From Aquila chrysaetos chrysaetos (lineage: Eukaryota; Chordata; Aves; Accipitriformes; Accipitridae), in NCBI RefSeq assembly GCF_900496995.4, contig NC_044006.1, positions 32,673,120 through 32,737,119 on the forward strand: a stretch of DNA of 64,000 nt, written 5' to 3'. The notes under the pieces are model-generated. The model was not told the origin of the DNA. It made no database searches and was given only the letters and a program-made list of their open reading frames with translations. Positions 44,641 to 57,700 of this stretch are shown piece by piece (within the stretch, counting starts at the first letter, position 1; the number at the start of each line of letters is the position of its first letter). The position numbers were made by a program, and so were the translations under genes.

Positions 44641-47600
44641 AGAATGTAAAATCAGGTCTAATAATCCCAGGTATGTGTAAGCAGCTATTTAGTTTTGCTA
44701 AATTTGAAATGGTATAAATTGTATAGCTTGTGCAAGAATCCAGTAAGCCTGAATCTATTGAAAATTGTGTAGTACAAGAGTCTGATTGTTCTGATGCAGA
44801 AGATCATCAGTGGGAGGGGAATTTTATATGGTTGTGAGGTACCTTGGAAATAATAAAACTAATAATTGTGCTGGTTTGTTAGTCCATTAAATGCTTAATT
44901 ACTTCCTTTGAACACGATTGAGGAGGTTCATTTACAAATTAATACTTGTTTTTAATGCTAGGTGACAGTATCACCACTGAAATGCAGAATTCTCTGTGGT
45001 TTACACTTTTTGTAGAGACAAACAATTTAATTTGCATGTATCGGAAAGAAAATGGTGGCTTCTCATCTCTCGGTGAAGACTGAATAGAAAGCTGATGTGG
45101 TGATGTCTTAACACTGGGGCACTGTTTTGCAAGGAATAATGTATAAGCTGAAGTATCATCATAAAATTAGCCAAACTTGAAAGAGAGCAGTAAACGTTTT
45201 GAGATGCAGTTCCTCTGCTGCACTTAATATCTGAATGTTATAATGGGTGTCTACGTTAATAGAACACACTCAGGCTTATGTATTGTATTATAGATAAAAT
45301 AGGGAATGGGCTAAAGAGGGGGAATGTAAGTGCTATCCAGGAACTGATTTTTCTTAAGCTTACTGTTGGATATTCAATGCTAAGATGAAAAAGTATAAAT
45401 GGTAAACAGTACGTATTTATCATCTGTGCAGTATTGATCTAGATGAAAAGGAAACAAGTAAAAATCAGCATTTTAAATAGAACTTAAAAATGAATCTATA
45501 AGACTTTGAAACCTGTAATCAGTGTAAATTGGAGGGGAGGAGAAGGAGGGGATTGGGGGAACGGTTGCATGAGTAGAGCACATGCTCTACTTCAGCTCTG
45601 TATAAGGAAGTAGGTATCGTGATGGAGAAGATAAAGTGACCACCTAAATTTATTGGATTCCAAATCAACTAGTAGCACTTGTGAATTATACGGGTATTTC
45701 TGCAAATCAGTGTGTTGTGTCTGTGCTTTGTTGGAGCAGCAGACCTATTTGCAAAGCTGTTTGTCACACTGTCGTTTTTATTATAATAGGGCTTATATGG
45801 AAATATTCCTGCAATGCATCTAAAGAAAAGACAAATGGCAGCATTTATAGAAGGTGGCAGATTATACTGCAGTGTGTGTGTAGGGAGGAGGGGGTTGGTG
45901 TTGTGTCATTCCCCCCATCCCAGCTCCCTTACTAAAGAGGGATTGACATTATTTTGTTTAAATATGGTGCGTGTTACATTGGACTAATGTAAAGATTAAC
46001 ACAATAGGGCCCTTAACCTGGTTAAGGACTCTGGGTCCTGCCCCAAGGTAAATAATGAATACGGTTTTGTTTGCTGAGCGGGTCTTACTGTGTGGAAAAA
46101 TAGCTGGGAGTCTGTTCTTTTTTCTTTTTAACTGCTTGTCTCGCGTATAAGTCAATTAAAATTAGGAGTGTTTTGGAAGAAGTTTGGCCTTTCTAACAAG
46201 CCAAGAGACTTGGATTTTGTTGTTTTATTTCAGCTGGAGGGCCTGATCCCATTTTAATATTTTTGTCCTTAAAGAGCAAAAACATCAATTTCAGGATTAA
46301 AAAAAAAATGGTGACCTTTTTAGCTGATGTAAAGGAGCGATTGCTCTTGTGGACTTGTGCTGTTCGTCTTCTGTAGTGAATGTGGTCCTTAGTAATTCAG
46401 CAATATACTGTTAATTTTTGTGTAAATTTGGAATTTAATTTTTCTTAAAGTGTTAGAGGGGAAAAACATGAACAAGGAAGGCAGAGATGAGATAAAATGG
46501 TATTTTTTTTTTCTCAGTGGGAAAGACTGCTTTCCCTCCTGAATAGGTTTAATTTCTCCATCTTCTCTAGTAAGGGGTAGCATGCAAAGGGATGCAAGTC
46601 TTAGACGACGATGCAGGCTTTATTTGCAAGAAGGTGCAAAGCTGGACCCAAGTTCCTTGGTGTCCTGGTGGGTCACACCTTCCTCCCCGTGGACCCTACC
46701 TGGTGAAGGATAGGTCTGGCTGAGTTTTTGGCTGCTCTTTGTTCTGGTGAAAACCAGCGTTCGTCTAGGAAGCTGACAAATAAGAAATAGGTTATTTTAA
46801 GGATTTACTAAAGTGTGAGCTTAAATTAGAATGCTTCTGAAGACAGATCTAGTCTAGATTTAGACTGCAACTGAAAGAAAAGTTGTAAATTATTATTATT
46901 TTGGTTAACTATCAAGGTAATGATGCCACAGGCAGTTTTGGAGTGTATTGCAGTAAAATGGCTGCCTCCAGTTGTCTTGGCTGTGCTTGCAGCAGCACGA
47001 GCTCTGCCCCAAGTCCTTCATCTGTGCTGGCTTATGGTCCCATTAGCCAAGCTGAGAGCCCTTTACTTTGAGATGCACCTTGCAATTCTTGCATCCTTGA
47101 ACAGCTCTGTTAGCACAAGCTGAGTGTTTTCACTCAGCTTGCTGGCATGCTATGGACTTTCATCCTGAGTTGCTTGACTCATCAAGGCTTCTTAAATATT
47201 TTCAAGGTTGACACAGAAAGCACTGGCGTCACTGCAGCCAAGGAGAACAGTGCTATTGACTGCAGTTGAGGTGAGGTGTGCCCCGCTGGCGGTCATATAG
47301 TGGCTGTGCATCCCTTTCCCCTTGCACGGTGTCCTCCTGAGAGAGGAGGGTCTGCAAAAGACACCATAAGAGTCTCTTACCACCTGCTTTCCAATTCAGT
47401 GTTAGATAACTTACCAGAACAGGGTTACCCTACCCTAAAGAAAGAAAACTGTCTAGCAGTTAAGTGACTCATGCTGTGCATGTCACACAGCTGCACAGAG
47501 GCAACTGGCAGCCTCGCTGTGCCAGAGCAGGTACTAGAGCTTCGACTAGTCTGGTTGCAAGTCACCCTTGAGGACTTGCAGGTTTACTGGAAGCACGGTG

Positions 47601-50600
47601 GAAACACTCTTGGCATGCTGTGGTAGGTATTGCATTGGTGAAGATGCTGGTGGCTGTATCTTAAATCTCTGCTGTTGACTGATCATCAGGTCCAAGCGAG
47701 CCAAGGAAGGACCAGACATAAAACTGGACAAAACCCAGGTACTTCCAGTGTGAGTTATGCCCTGCTTTCCCCCTGCCCCAGTCCTGGTATGTTACTGGTC
47801 CTGAGAGCCGTTGAGGATGGGCACAGCCTGAGGAGCTTGGAGCTGGCACTGGCAGGGCAAAGCTTGCTCCCAAAGGGGAGGATGATGTTGCAGCTAATTC
47901 CAGATGTACAGCCTCATCGTATCCTCTAGTGGTTCTCTAGCTAGGCTGTAAAAAAAAAAACAAACCAAAAACATTTTCCTTCAAAGCTTCATCTTTAAAA
48001 GTTAGAGGCGCTGCCTGGTGACTAACTCTAGGATTGGAGGATGGATGTACAGGGACTTAAGACAGCTCAATCTGTCACAGATGCCAAGCCTGACCTTGGA
48101 TGCATAGATAAGCTTCCCTCCAGCGTTGCTTTTCCAGCAAAGAATTGGGTGAGGTGGTGGAAATGGCATTTATCGACTTCTTGGGAGCATGCTGTGAGGT
48201 CTAATGTTTGTAAAGATGTTTGTGATCCTTTGGGAAGAAGTACAGTGTGCTCCTGGCTGGCACTCCTGCTTCATAACCCCCTTTGTAGGGGTGAGGTGGG
48301 AAGCATGGTTTGAATCTCCACTCCTCAAAACCTGCTCACTGTGGGCTCCTTCAAAAAAGACAGGGACAGCTTTCCTGGATAAAGGGGTAGATTCCCAGAG
48401 CATTTGAATGCGTTATCCAGCTAGCTGTCAGTATCAGAGCTGCTGAAATGGGGAGTGTACATGGTTGCATGCAGCCTTCTTTTGGGGAAAGGAAGGTGGT
48501 TTTTTTCCTTGTTTTGTGTTTTAAGTGAAAGCAATGTCTGCTGGCCAGAGAAGACTGGGAAGAGCTGTGTGCTTCATAGCCTGCAAAGGGGGCTTTGACG
48601 CTGCTTGGAGCCAAGCAACCAGAGCGTGGATGGGATTTACAGCTGTGAGTGATGTGCCCTCTTCCCTCTGCAGTGTGCTCAGCAGGAAGGCTCCACATCT
48701 GCCTGTGGCTTTCGCCCCTGGACAGCATCACTTGCTGGATTATGGAGGCTGTCATTTATCATCACTGTCTCTGACTGTAAAAGACAGTCCAGCGCTCCTG
48801 ACAAAGCGATGGGAGGATTGGGTATGGTCGAGAAACAGCTTGCAGGGTTGTCAGGCTTTTTTTAAGTAGGAAAGTGATTTCAAAGGAGGAAAAGGAGGTT
48901 GGGAGTTGGGCGGGAGGGAAAGATCCCCAAAGACCTACAGCAACAACTTTACACTTGCACAGAGAGTTGAAATTTGCATGAAGAATGAAAAGTGGTATAA
49001 ATAAGTGTGCCTGAGCACAATTGGAGATAGGGATTATTAAAAAAAAAAGGGGGGGGGGCACAAGGGCTTGTATTCAGAATGGTCAGCAGGCTTAGTATTC
49101 CTTCCAGGGAAAGCTGATGGGAAGCTAGTAGAGTTTTCTGGGAGGGAAGATGCAGCATATGTCAGAAAAGGGAACTGGTGGGTCACCTGGATGCTGCAGG
49201 GGGATTGCTGGGGTTTGGGAGCACACCAGGCGCAGGGGACCTGGGAGCATGCTTCTTGCCCTCCATGTGCCAGGAGGCTGGTGTCTAGCTGGACAACAAA
49301 CAGCCTGTTTGAAGGTGCAAAGGTTGAATAGTAATGGGATTAACAGCACATTTGCAGTCTAAAAACTAACAAGTCCTGGTACTTGGCTGGATCGATTCTA
49401 TTCCCATTAAAATATGCTGGTTTTCTGCTTTTGGTTTCAGCAGGTAAAACTACTACACTGAAAGAGTTACCTCACACTGGATAAACTGCACAGGCTTACC
49501 ATTAGCATCTCCTAGAAAGGTGTTAAGTATTCATGTACCTGTTTATACTGAGAGCTGTGGTGTGCCCTGTGCTGCTTTTTTATTTTAGGGCTTGTTACCT
49601 ATTCATGCAATGTCAGTACTCTGGAGACCCAGTCTTCCTCCAGATATGTTTTCAGCAATATTAAAGTGACTGTATAAACCCCATTTGCATATATCTTGAG
49701 CAGGGTTGACAGTTTAAAAGATAATCCAACAGCGTTAGGAAAACAGGTTGGAGGCTCCATGCAAATTCAGCAAGCTCTTCCATCAGAAACCAGAGTGTGA
49801 AGGGGCATCTAGCGGGATGCATCTGCTGCTCTCTGGTACCTGTACTGCCCCAGTGACACATGCAGGACCTCCGGTCACTACCAGCAGTTGCAGGAGAACA
49901 GCTGCTGACATTGTGCCATCTGTGTCCATTGTGCATTAAATCCTTGCAAGGCTTGCCTGAAATGTGTGGCAACTTGCAGTGGAGCCAGCCTGCGGAATTG
50001 GGGTGTGAGTCCCTCCTCCTGTACTGCGCTGCCTTTACCACCAAGGTGCCTTCCTTAAAAGCCACTAATCTGCTGTCTCTTGGAAAGTGTGTTTGGGGTT
50101 TTTCCTATTGACTGTCAGCTCCTGCCTAGTCACATCAGTGTCACATAATCTGCTGCCCACATGTTTCTCAGTTGCCATCCCAGTCTCGATGACTTCCCCT
50201 CATGGCTCACCTTGTTGTTCTAACCTGGCTGCCGCTGTGCCTGCAGCAGATCTGGGTGCTGTCGCAGGCTGGCATCGCTGTGCAATGGTGCTGTGAATTG
50301 CAGGTCGCGCAAGAACTTGCATCTTCAATGCATCCAGGAGAGGTGCAGATGTAAGCTCAGGCTCCTTAGCAGCAGGGATTTCTGAAAACACATACCCGAT
50401 AGGCAGCAATGGCAGCAGCAGCAGTAGAAAGCTTCAGTAGGTACCTCCACCCACAACCCATTTCAAAATAGTAATGAGAACATTCAGCAGTTGGTAGTCT
50501 AATGTGTCTTGGGATATACTGATTTTTTTTTTTTTTTTTAAGCTGGCTTTGCTGTTTTTTCAGGAGTCATGTGATCAAAAGTTAAAGGGGTTTTATTTCT

Positions 50601-52329
50601 CTGAATCTCAAAGGTTAAAGTGGCAACAGTTTCTTTGTGCTGTTTGACGCAGGATCTAGCCATAGCCTGAGAGCACCGGAGCTTCCCTTTGGTGCTGCGT
50701 GGCTAGTGGATGATAACATATCAAATACCAAGGAACAGCTGAACAAAAGCTCTTTTTAAAACAAACAAAAAAAGCCCTATGCCCAACCTTACAGAGGCCG
50801 TAGCATTGCTGGTTCTTAAACTGTTTTGCCTTGTTGGGCTAGGGTTGGAAAGTTCTCTAGATGCATGTGCTGTCAGGGGAACAGAAAAGACTGAGTAAAC
50901 CCTCTGTTCCTGCTTCCAAAAATAATCCAGGCTAAGTCAAGCAATTCTTTAACTCCACCTGTTCTGAAACTTGGGGGAAAAACGTAATTCCTGCTACTTT
51001 GATTAGGTCAGAAGGTGTAACTGATGCCTCAGGAAATGCGGAGGGAAAGGGCTGTAAGGATGCCTACGGCTTACCTGCTGTTATGGAGCTACCAAAAATG
51101 CAGCTGAGTTCTTGCTACAACCTCATGAAAAAGTTGGTGAGGGCAGTGTTAGAAGTTGTGGTGTTTAATCGCCTCCAGACTTCGGGGAATAGAAAATTGA
51201 GGTAATACAGGAGATGTTTCTGTCAGGCAGAAGAACAAGCTGTGGGTTGCTTTGCAGGTACCAGTTCTCGCATTGTCTGCATCTTGCTTTACATTGCTTG
51301 TTTATGTTATAAATAGGTCAAGGCAGGAATATGCCTTGTTTATACAAATCTGCAAAAAAACCAGCATGCTTCTGGGTGTTGTGTAGCTAACCTACAAGGG
51401 GTTTTGTTCTTGTATCTGTTTCTGGAGGGGCCAGGCACTGTGTGTGATCTGCGGTGCTAATGGGAACGTAGGTGAGAAGCGAGACGCAGAAGGGCCTTTG
51501 CGCAGAGCAGCGTGGGAACAACCTTTCCGTGGCTCTCGCCCAGACTGAGAGGAGTTTAACCTTGCAAACTCTGAGCTGTCGGAGGATTTGAGGGAGCGAG
51601 ATAGGGAGTGCACAGTTTGGAAAATCGGCATTAGGGGTTAATGCTGCCTGAGGGTTTTGACCCCACAGGTGCGTGCCTGGGGCTGGTGGGAAGAGGAGCC
51701 AGCCAAGGGGCTTCCCCTCTTGCTTTTGAATTTGTCTGGTTTTTTTTTTTTTTTTTTCTTTCCTCTTTCTCTTGTCTGCCCTCTCATCACAGGATTGATC
51801 AGCCCGGTTGTGCCCTCTCCTGCAACCGGGCGAGCAGGGTGAGGCCCCTTGTCTGCCAGCAGCACCCCAAGGGGGCACGGGGAGCAGGGCTGCGGGGGGG
51901 CCACCAAGGCATCCCGGCCTGGGGACTCCCCACCCTGCGGGAAACGCAGCTGTGCCTGCAGCCCCTCTCCCTCCCTTAAAAACAAACTCGCAGGGGATTC
52001 AATAAAAGGTGAAACCCAACGTAGTAATTCCAGAGAATGGCTAATATTTTATTACTGGGAAGAAATCGTCTCTCCCTGTGAGTAGGAAAAAGGAAAATGT
52101 GAGAAAGAGCGTGTTCTGTAAGGACGACAGGGTGTGGCTCAAGCATCAGTAACAAATGCTGGAAGGAAAAAAAATGCTCTTTGTTCTGCAGTCAGGTGGG
52201 TTGACAACTATTCTCACCCATTCCTGGCATGCATAACACCCAATGCAATTAAAAGATCGGGGAAGGCTTGACATACTGAAATTGCTGCAAATGCAGCAAG
52301 CAAAGAGATTCAGCCTAGATTCTGCTGCC
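44641..52329. other. Long presumed intron, no supported exon
   Basis: AT-rich to moderate GC, with poly-T tracts (about 50,523-50,539 and 51,740-51,757) and a G9 run after an A-tract (about 49,040-49,059). A GC-richer patch at 51,460-51,970 gives overlapping open frames on both strands that look like composition effects. No bounded coding exon, RNA gene or recognisable mobile element was found. Confidence 0.35.
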
Positions 52330-52351
52330 TTTTTTTTTTTTTTTTTTTTTT
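52330..52351 (+). repeat. Poly-T tract (T22)
   Basis: An uninterrupted run of 22 thymines. It could be the reverse-strand tail of an old retroposon or a simple microsatellite; no element body is recognised beside it. Confidence 0.9.
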
Positions 52352-52869
52352 AGTTTTTAAACAATTAAGTTTCAAAGCTCGTCAGTATCAAAATTAGCAT
52401 ATTTGTGTTTCATGCAGCTGCATTGTTTTAATATCAATGTTTTGTGTGTTTAGTGCTTCAGATGGTAAGTTAAAGCTCTCTAGCACCAAAATTTTTACTG
52501 GCCTATGTGTGACTAGAATTGGACCAAAGTGTGTGTTAAAGTGTATTAAAAATGTGTATATCCATATACGCATGCAGTACAGCAAATTGACTCATAATGA
52601 CTGTCTTGCTAATTGGAAAATAATTTCAAAGTTATTCCTTTTACACTACCCTGGTTTGTCTGGCAGGTTTAGTAACACTTTTTAAAAAAAAAAAATAAAT
52701 ACATGGAAAATAAAAATATATTCACAGTTGCTTTTAGATTGCTACAGGCTAAAGGAGTATCTTGAGCTTAAAAAAACTATTATCTTTTTTTTTTTTAATG
52801 CTTTGTTCATTCTGCTGTAAGTTGGTTTGAGTAAGTGACTAAAATGTTGCTGTCTTTTTTCCCCCTAAG

Positions 52870-52925
52870 CATCGGAGCTAAAACTTGGTCTCATTGCGGT
52901 TGCTGGCGGGAAGTGAAATCCTTGT
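52870..52925 (+). other. Candidate exon 3 (56 bp) with strong splice sites
   Basis: A strong acceptor ('gctgtcttttttccccctaag') and a near-consensus donor ('ccttgt|gtaagt') bound 56 bp. Joined to the candidate exon at 42,084 the frame continues (…QCN-IIGAKTWSHCGCWREVKSL) and leaves one base at the donor. CpGs are present in an AT-rich context. The peptide is not recognised, and the next exon is not found with confidence (a fair acceptor lies at 60,104). If the upstream exon is untranslated, this one would be too. Confidence 0.35.
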
Positions 52926-53149
52926 GTAAGTGAAATACTATGAACTTGTTTGTAGACAAGCAAGCTGGAATGAACGTATAAAGCAATGAAAAGAGGGTAT
53001 GGCCAATATACATCTCCTCTCTTCCCATTTCATATAAATTCTTTTAAGTTAGGGGTCAGGAATTTGGATAGTTACTTATTTTGTGTGTCTGTATAAATAT
53101 ATGTATATCTTCATATGTTCTAAAAATGTCTTATTTTTTTTTCTGGGAG
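52926..53149. other. Presumed intron
   Basis: AT-rich with TATATA words; no signals. Confidence 0.4.
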
Positions 53150-53600
53150 GAAGAGAAGTCTACTCGCAAATTTACATCTTGTGACATTTCCTTACAACTG
53201 CACGCTGGCGTATGTACTGCTAGAGGCCAGCCCATCATTTCTTGGTAAAAAGAACCTTTCAGCTCGGTTACCTCCTGTAGAGAGCTAATTTTCCAGCAGT
53301 CAGGCTTGATCTGGATAAATAATTAGAGAGCGCGAGAGAGATGAAGATGATCACATCAGCGCTGTCTGTAATTCAGTTAATACAGCCAGACCCTGTGATT
53401 TCGCGTCTGCAGCGTACTTGCGTGGTCTCAAAAGCCGCAGAGGCAAGCAAGCAACAAAGCCAATCGGTTACATTTGTCTTGGAAGAATTAGCGGCACTTT
53501 TCATTCATTTGTCGAAAGCCAGCAAACAGCTGCAGCATGCATCTGCAGCACGAGAAGGTGATTCTTGACACGTTCGCTCTCTCCCCCCCACCCCCCCGTA
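53150..53600. promoter_or_regulatory. Possible conserved non-coding element
   Basis: A block of about 450 bp with many CpGs in an AT-rich neighbourhood ('tttcgcgtctgcagcgtact', 'agagagcgcgagagag'), a TAATTAG word, and E-box/CAGCTG cores. One plus-strand frame (53,341-53,568) is open across much of it, but without splice limits. The look is that of a vertebrate enhancer rather than an exon; conservation data are needed. Confidence 0.3.
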
Positions 53601-53778
53601 TGCAAAAATTTCATCACGCAATTAATGCTGGGGTATTGCCATCCTTAAGGATAGCTTTTTTTTTTTTCCTTTGCGGTTTGAGACGTTGCAGTGCTTTTTA
53701 TATTTGAGTTAAAATTGGTATCTTGTACAGTGGAGTGAAAGCTGACTAGGTGAAGCCTACCATTTTGGCATTTCTTGA

Positions 53779-53804
53779 TTTTTTTTTTTTTTTTTTTTTT
53801 TTTT
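53779..53804 (+). repeat. Poly-T tract (T26)
   Basis: Run of 26 thymines, followed by AAATAG. No retroposon body was identified next to it. Confidence 0.9.
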
Positions 53805-54675
53805 AAATAGCTGGTCAAAATTATCTGATAGCAATACTAAACTGCAGCGATGATGTGCCTGGTTCCTTCATAAGCGGTAGCATTTCACATGACTTTAATA
53901 TCAGTGGAAGAGATCCAGTTAAAGCAAACTACATTCTCATTAAGTCTTTGAGGATACTTTTATTCTTGATGCAAATTTGTTCCTCCTGCGTATGGTGCTA
54001 TAAAGGGGTTAAAAATACATCTTTGGTTCACTTTATTCCCAGTGGTAGCTCCATCGCATTTATACATGGATCAGATTAAAATAGGTCAATATCTTCTGTG
54101 GAAGGTCTTTTGACACTTTGGTGCATGACTGCAGTACACCTACCTTGAGGATGAATGGACCCGGAGGAAATCCATGCATTAACAAAAACACAGCCTAGGG
54201 ATACTTTAGGATCACATTCCTTTATTCATCAACTAAATCAAAGGCTTGACAGAGGATACTTTGTCATCAAGTCAGTCTAAATAATACTTTTTAAGGTGAC
54301 AGATAACTTCTGCTGAAGAAATAAAACCCTGTATTTAGATAGGCAAGAAACATCTGAATGGTGTGGGTTTATTCTGTTCTTTATACTGCATCATTTGCAT
54401 TAAAATATATATGTATATGCTCTAGCTGAAATTTTTCAGAACGTTATTAAAAAGAAAAGTGTGTATTCAGGAATTGCCTTATGGCAGGAAGTCTTTGTCT
54501 GCCCGTTTGCTTTATTGCAGTTGTTTACTGCCTTGAATTGATTTTGTCTACCAAATCAGTATATTGAGGATGGCTGAGGAAGGCAGGGTGGAGGGGGGGT
54601 GTGCAGTTCTGCAGTTAGCAGGACCAAGAAGCTGTTTGCTGCCTCATGGTGTGTAGGGTTTTTTTTTCCTTTTTT
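53805..54675. other. Presumed intron
   Basis: AT-rich, no bounded exon or repeat. A G-rich run lies at about 54,588-54,600. Confidence 0.35.
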
Positions 54676-54691
54676 AAAAAAAACAAAAAAC

Positions 54692-54722
<31 letters not shown>

Positions 54723-54730
54723 AAAAAAAA
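54676..54730 (+). repeat. Long A-rich tract after a T-rich tract
   Basis: Nearly pure A for about 55 bp with a few C interruptions. A T-rich stretch (about 54,659-54,675) comes directly before it, so the two can pair as a hairpin. Length is uncertain. Confidence 0.85.
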
Positions 54731-57700
54731 CCCCCTTGGAATTTCCATATTATAAAGAGGAAGAGACTTCTTTTCGATATAATGGTGCCATTAACATCTA
54801 TTAATAATGCAGACAGGGTAAGTAGCTGGAGTTGGAGCTCCCTGGGGGCCTCGTAAAACAGATGTGCACTATATCTTCCCGGATTTGATAGCTGCTGGGG
54901 TCGAGGGGGTCGCTGTGGTTCCCGTTTATTTCCTCTGGCAGCGGTTTTCTAATTTAAGCACCTCTGTCTCCTGGCTACAGTTGCCTGCTGTGATGTGGAG
55001 GGGGTGTTCGTGCATTGTCATGCCTGCTGCCGGAAAAAGGGGCACAAGCAGAGTCGCCCCTGCCTTGGTGCTGCCTGCCGGCTTGCTCACTCTCGGCGCT
55101 GTCTTCTCAGATGCGTTTTCTGTTCAAGGTGATGGAGCTGGGCTCTTTTGTTGATTATTCCCCCCCCCCAAAGAAATTAAGGTAAGCATTTCCTCCTCCT
55201 TGCAGCTGCAAATTTGTTGTTTGGGTTTTTTGGTTTTGGTTTTTGTTTTTTTTTTTTTTTGCATGGGAAGGAAGAAATATTTCAGCTTGCAAGAGCATGT
55301 AGTCTATCGCTTGAGGTGAGGTCTAGCCCCTGGTGGGAAATGTAGTTGCTCTATCCCCATTTTCAAGATTATGCTTCTCAGTTTTAATTTAATATATTCA
55401 TGGTGCTGCCTCTGAATAGATAGCGCTGCATGTTCTTTCTATAGCTGTCTGCGTTTAACTTGGAGAGGGTGGGCTATGCCAGAAGGACTTAAAATATAGA
55501 ATAAAAAAAGAAATTTCTTTAATTGCGGATGACTCTGCAGAAGTAGTGATAAAATATTAGTGGTCATAGTGTGTGGCAGAAAGACTTTATAATCAGTACC
55601 ATATCGGATGTATTCACATCATACAGGTTTAGGATTGCCTTCAGTCAAATATGAGATGTGAACATCTGTCCCTGTGTGCACTTGTATTGCAATATAGTCT
55701 TGCTGTATGTGTTTAAATGTAGAGGTATGCACTTTTGCTAGCTTGTCACAGATGTGAGGGGGGGGGGGAAAATCCTGGTGTCAGGTCCAGATCCTTTTCA
55801 GCTGCTTCCACCAGCTGTGTGTTACAGTTAAAAGTTAGAAATGTGCAGAAAGGTAATGTAACTCCTTGGAAAGGAACAGACAGAACAGTTCTTTCTCCAC
55901 CTCTTTTATTCCTCCATTACTATGTATGCAAATGACCGTTAGTCTCTCACTGCAAGGAATACTGTATTATATAGGGAAGCATAATTTCTGCTGTATATCC
56001 TACAGTAATACCCTCAGCTGAGAATCAGGTTGCATCTGCCTTTTCAGAAAGATGAAGATACATCAGGTAGAACAAAACAACAGAGGCGCGAGCAGGGTTT
56101 TTTGGAAGTGCTGTGTAAGCCAGTCTATGGGATTTCGGCAGGGAGCCTGCAGAATAGGGTGGATGGACCTTACTCCTCCCCAAAATTCGTTGAAAACTTA
56201 AAATAAAATTTGCCTCTGACTTATTACATGCTTAAAAACACTTGCTGTACAGCTTGCTTTCTGTATACTGAGACACTGTGTATTAGCTTGCCTGTCCTTG
56301 TGAATGCACACTGACATACCAGGCGTTTCACTTAAAATGGTACTGTGTGATTGCTACCAGACGGCTATTAAATTGGGGTGTGAATGGACATGTTAATAAC
56401 TTGACTACCTGTCATATTTTAAAAGCATAAATATTTATAACATTTGTTCCTCAAATGTTTTCTTTCTCTAATAGTGTCCAAATCCAAAAGACAGAAATTA
56501 AATAATAAATTTTTTTATGTAAAACTTGGAGGGGAAAAAAAGACTCAAAAACAAAACTACACTTTTACGTAAAAGTTTGTTATTCTTCTCTTTTATTAGA
56601 TCCAGGCTATACTTGCAGATGGTTGTCTTTTTTAATATATTGATTGTTCCTCTTATCTTTCTGATAGAATTCCAGTGTAATACTAATATGTTAGACTTCA
56701 AATATATATGTGCAGATTTTACAAAACATCTAAATTAGGTATTGAAATATGTGTAACTTTAAAATGAGTACATTTGCAAATAACTTTTAAAAATAGAGCC
56801 ATTTTTCTTGGGAAAACTTGCTGTCTGTTACTTCTGGTAATTTTGGTTGCTGAATAATACAGAACATTTGCCCCCTCATTACAGAAGAGGTCAATAAGGC
56901 TCATAACTGACAGGTTCAAAAGAACAATAAAATGCCATGTGTTTTTAATCGGATACTTGAGTCAATGTTTTTTATTGATATTTTGCTAACTTAGTCTGTT
57001 TGGTAAATTGTTATGCATTTATGCAATATTTGTATCCTTCAGCCCTTTTTTTTATGAAATCAGTATGTGAAGCTATGACTGCTGTTAGTGCTTAATGATT
57101 CCTTTTCTCCTGGCTCTATAAAAATAATCCCTTCAGAATTAATTGAAGACCTAAACATTAAACAGCATAAGGAGAGATTGTAGGACCAAGCTGTATGTTT
57201 TGTGATTTGCTTATTTGTTAAAACAAAACCACCAAACCTGAGATGTTTGGGTTTTTTTTTTGTTTGTGGCATCAGTTGCTTATTTGGGCCCCCTTTTGGA
57301 TTATCAGTGGCAAATCTTACATCCAAAATGCAGTTCAGATGTGTAGTATTTGGTGGTTTAATATTTAATGACTGATTATGATTGAGATTATAGATAATTC
57401 TTCTTTGACCTGGTAGGAGTTTCTCTGTGAAATGAAGACAGACTGTGGATTTTGTGGTGTTGGTGTACATTTTAGTGTACGTTTTCCCCTTACTCTCCCA
57501 TGAGGGGAGAATAAACACACAGATACAATCAGTAATAGGAAACAGTAATTTTAATGACTTTTATACTATGCTTGTCCTCTGGATGATCAAACCATTTTTG
57601 TTAAGGTAGAATAATAAACAAAGCTAGAAGCAAAATTGTCCACTTAAGGAACTTGGTTAAATATAAGAATACATTGCTAGAAGTCAGGCTTCCGCATTCT

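Noticed and set aside
57060..57518. 152-codon minus-strand open frame
   Set aside because: AT-rich low-complexity peptide without domain or splice sites.
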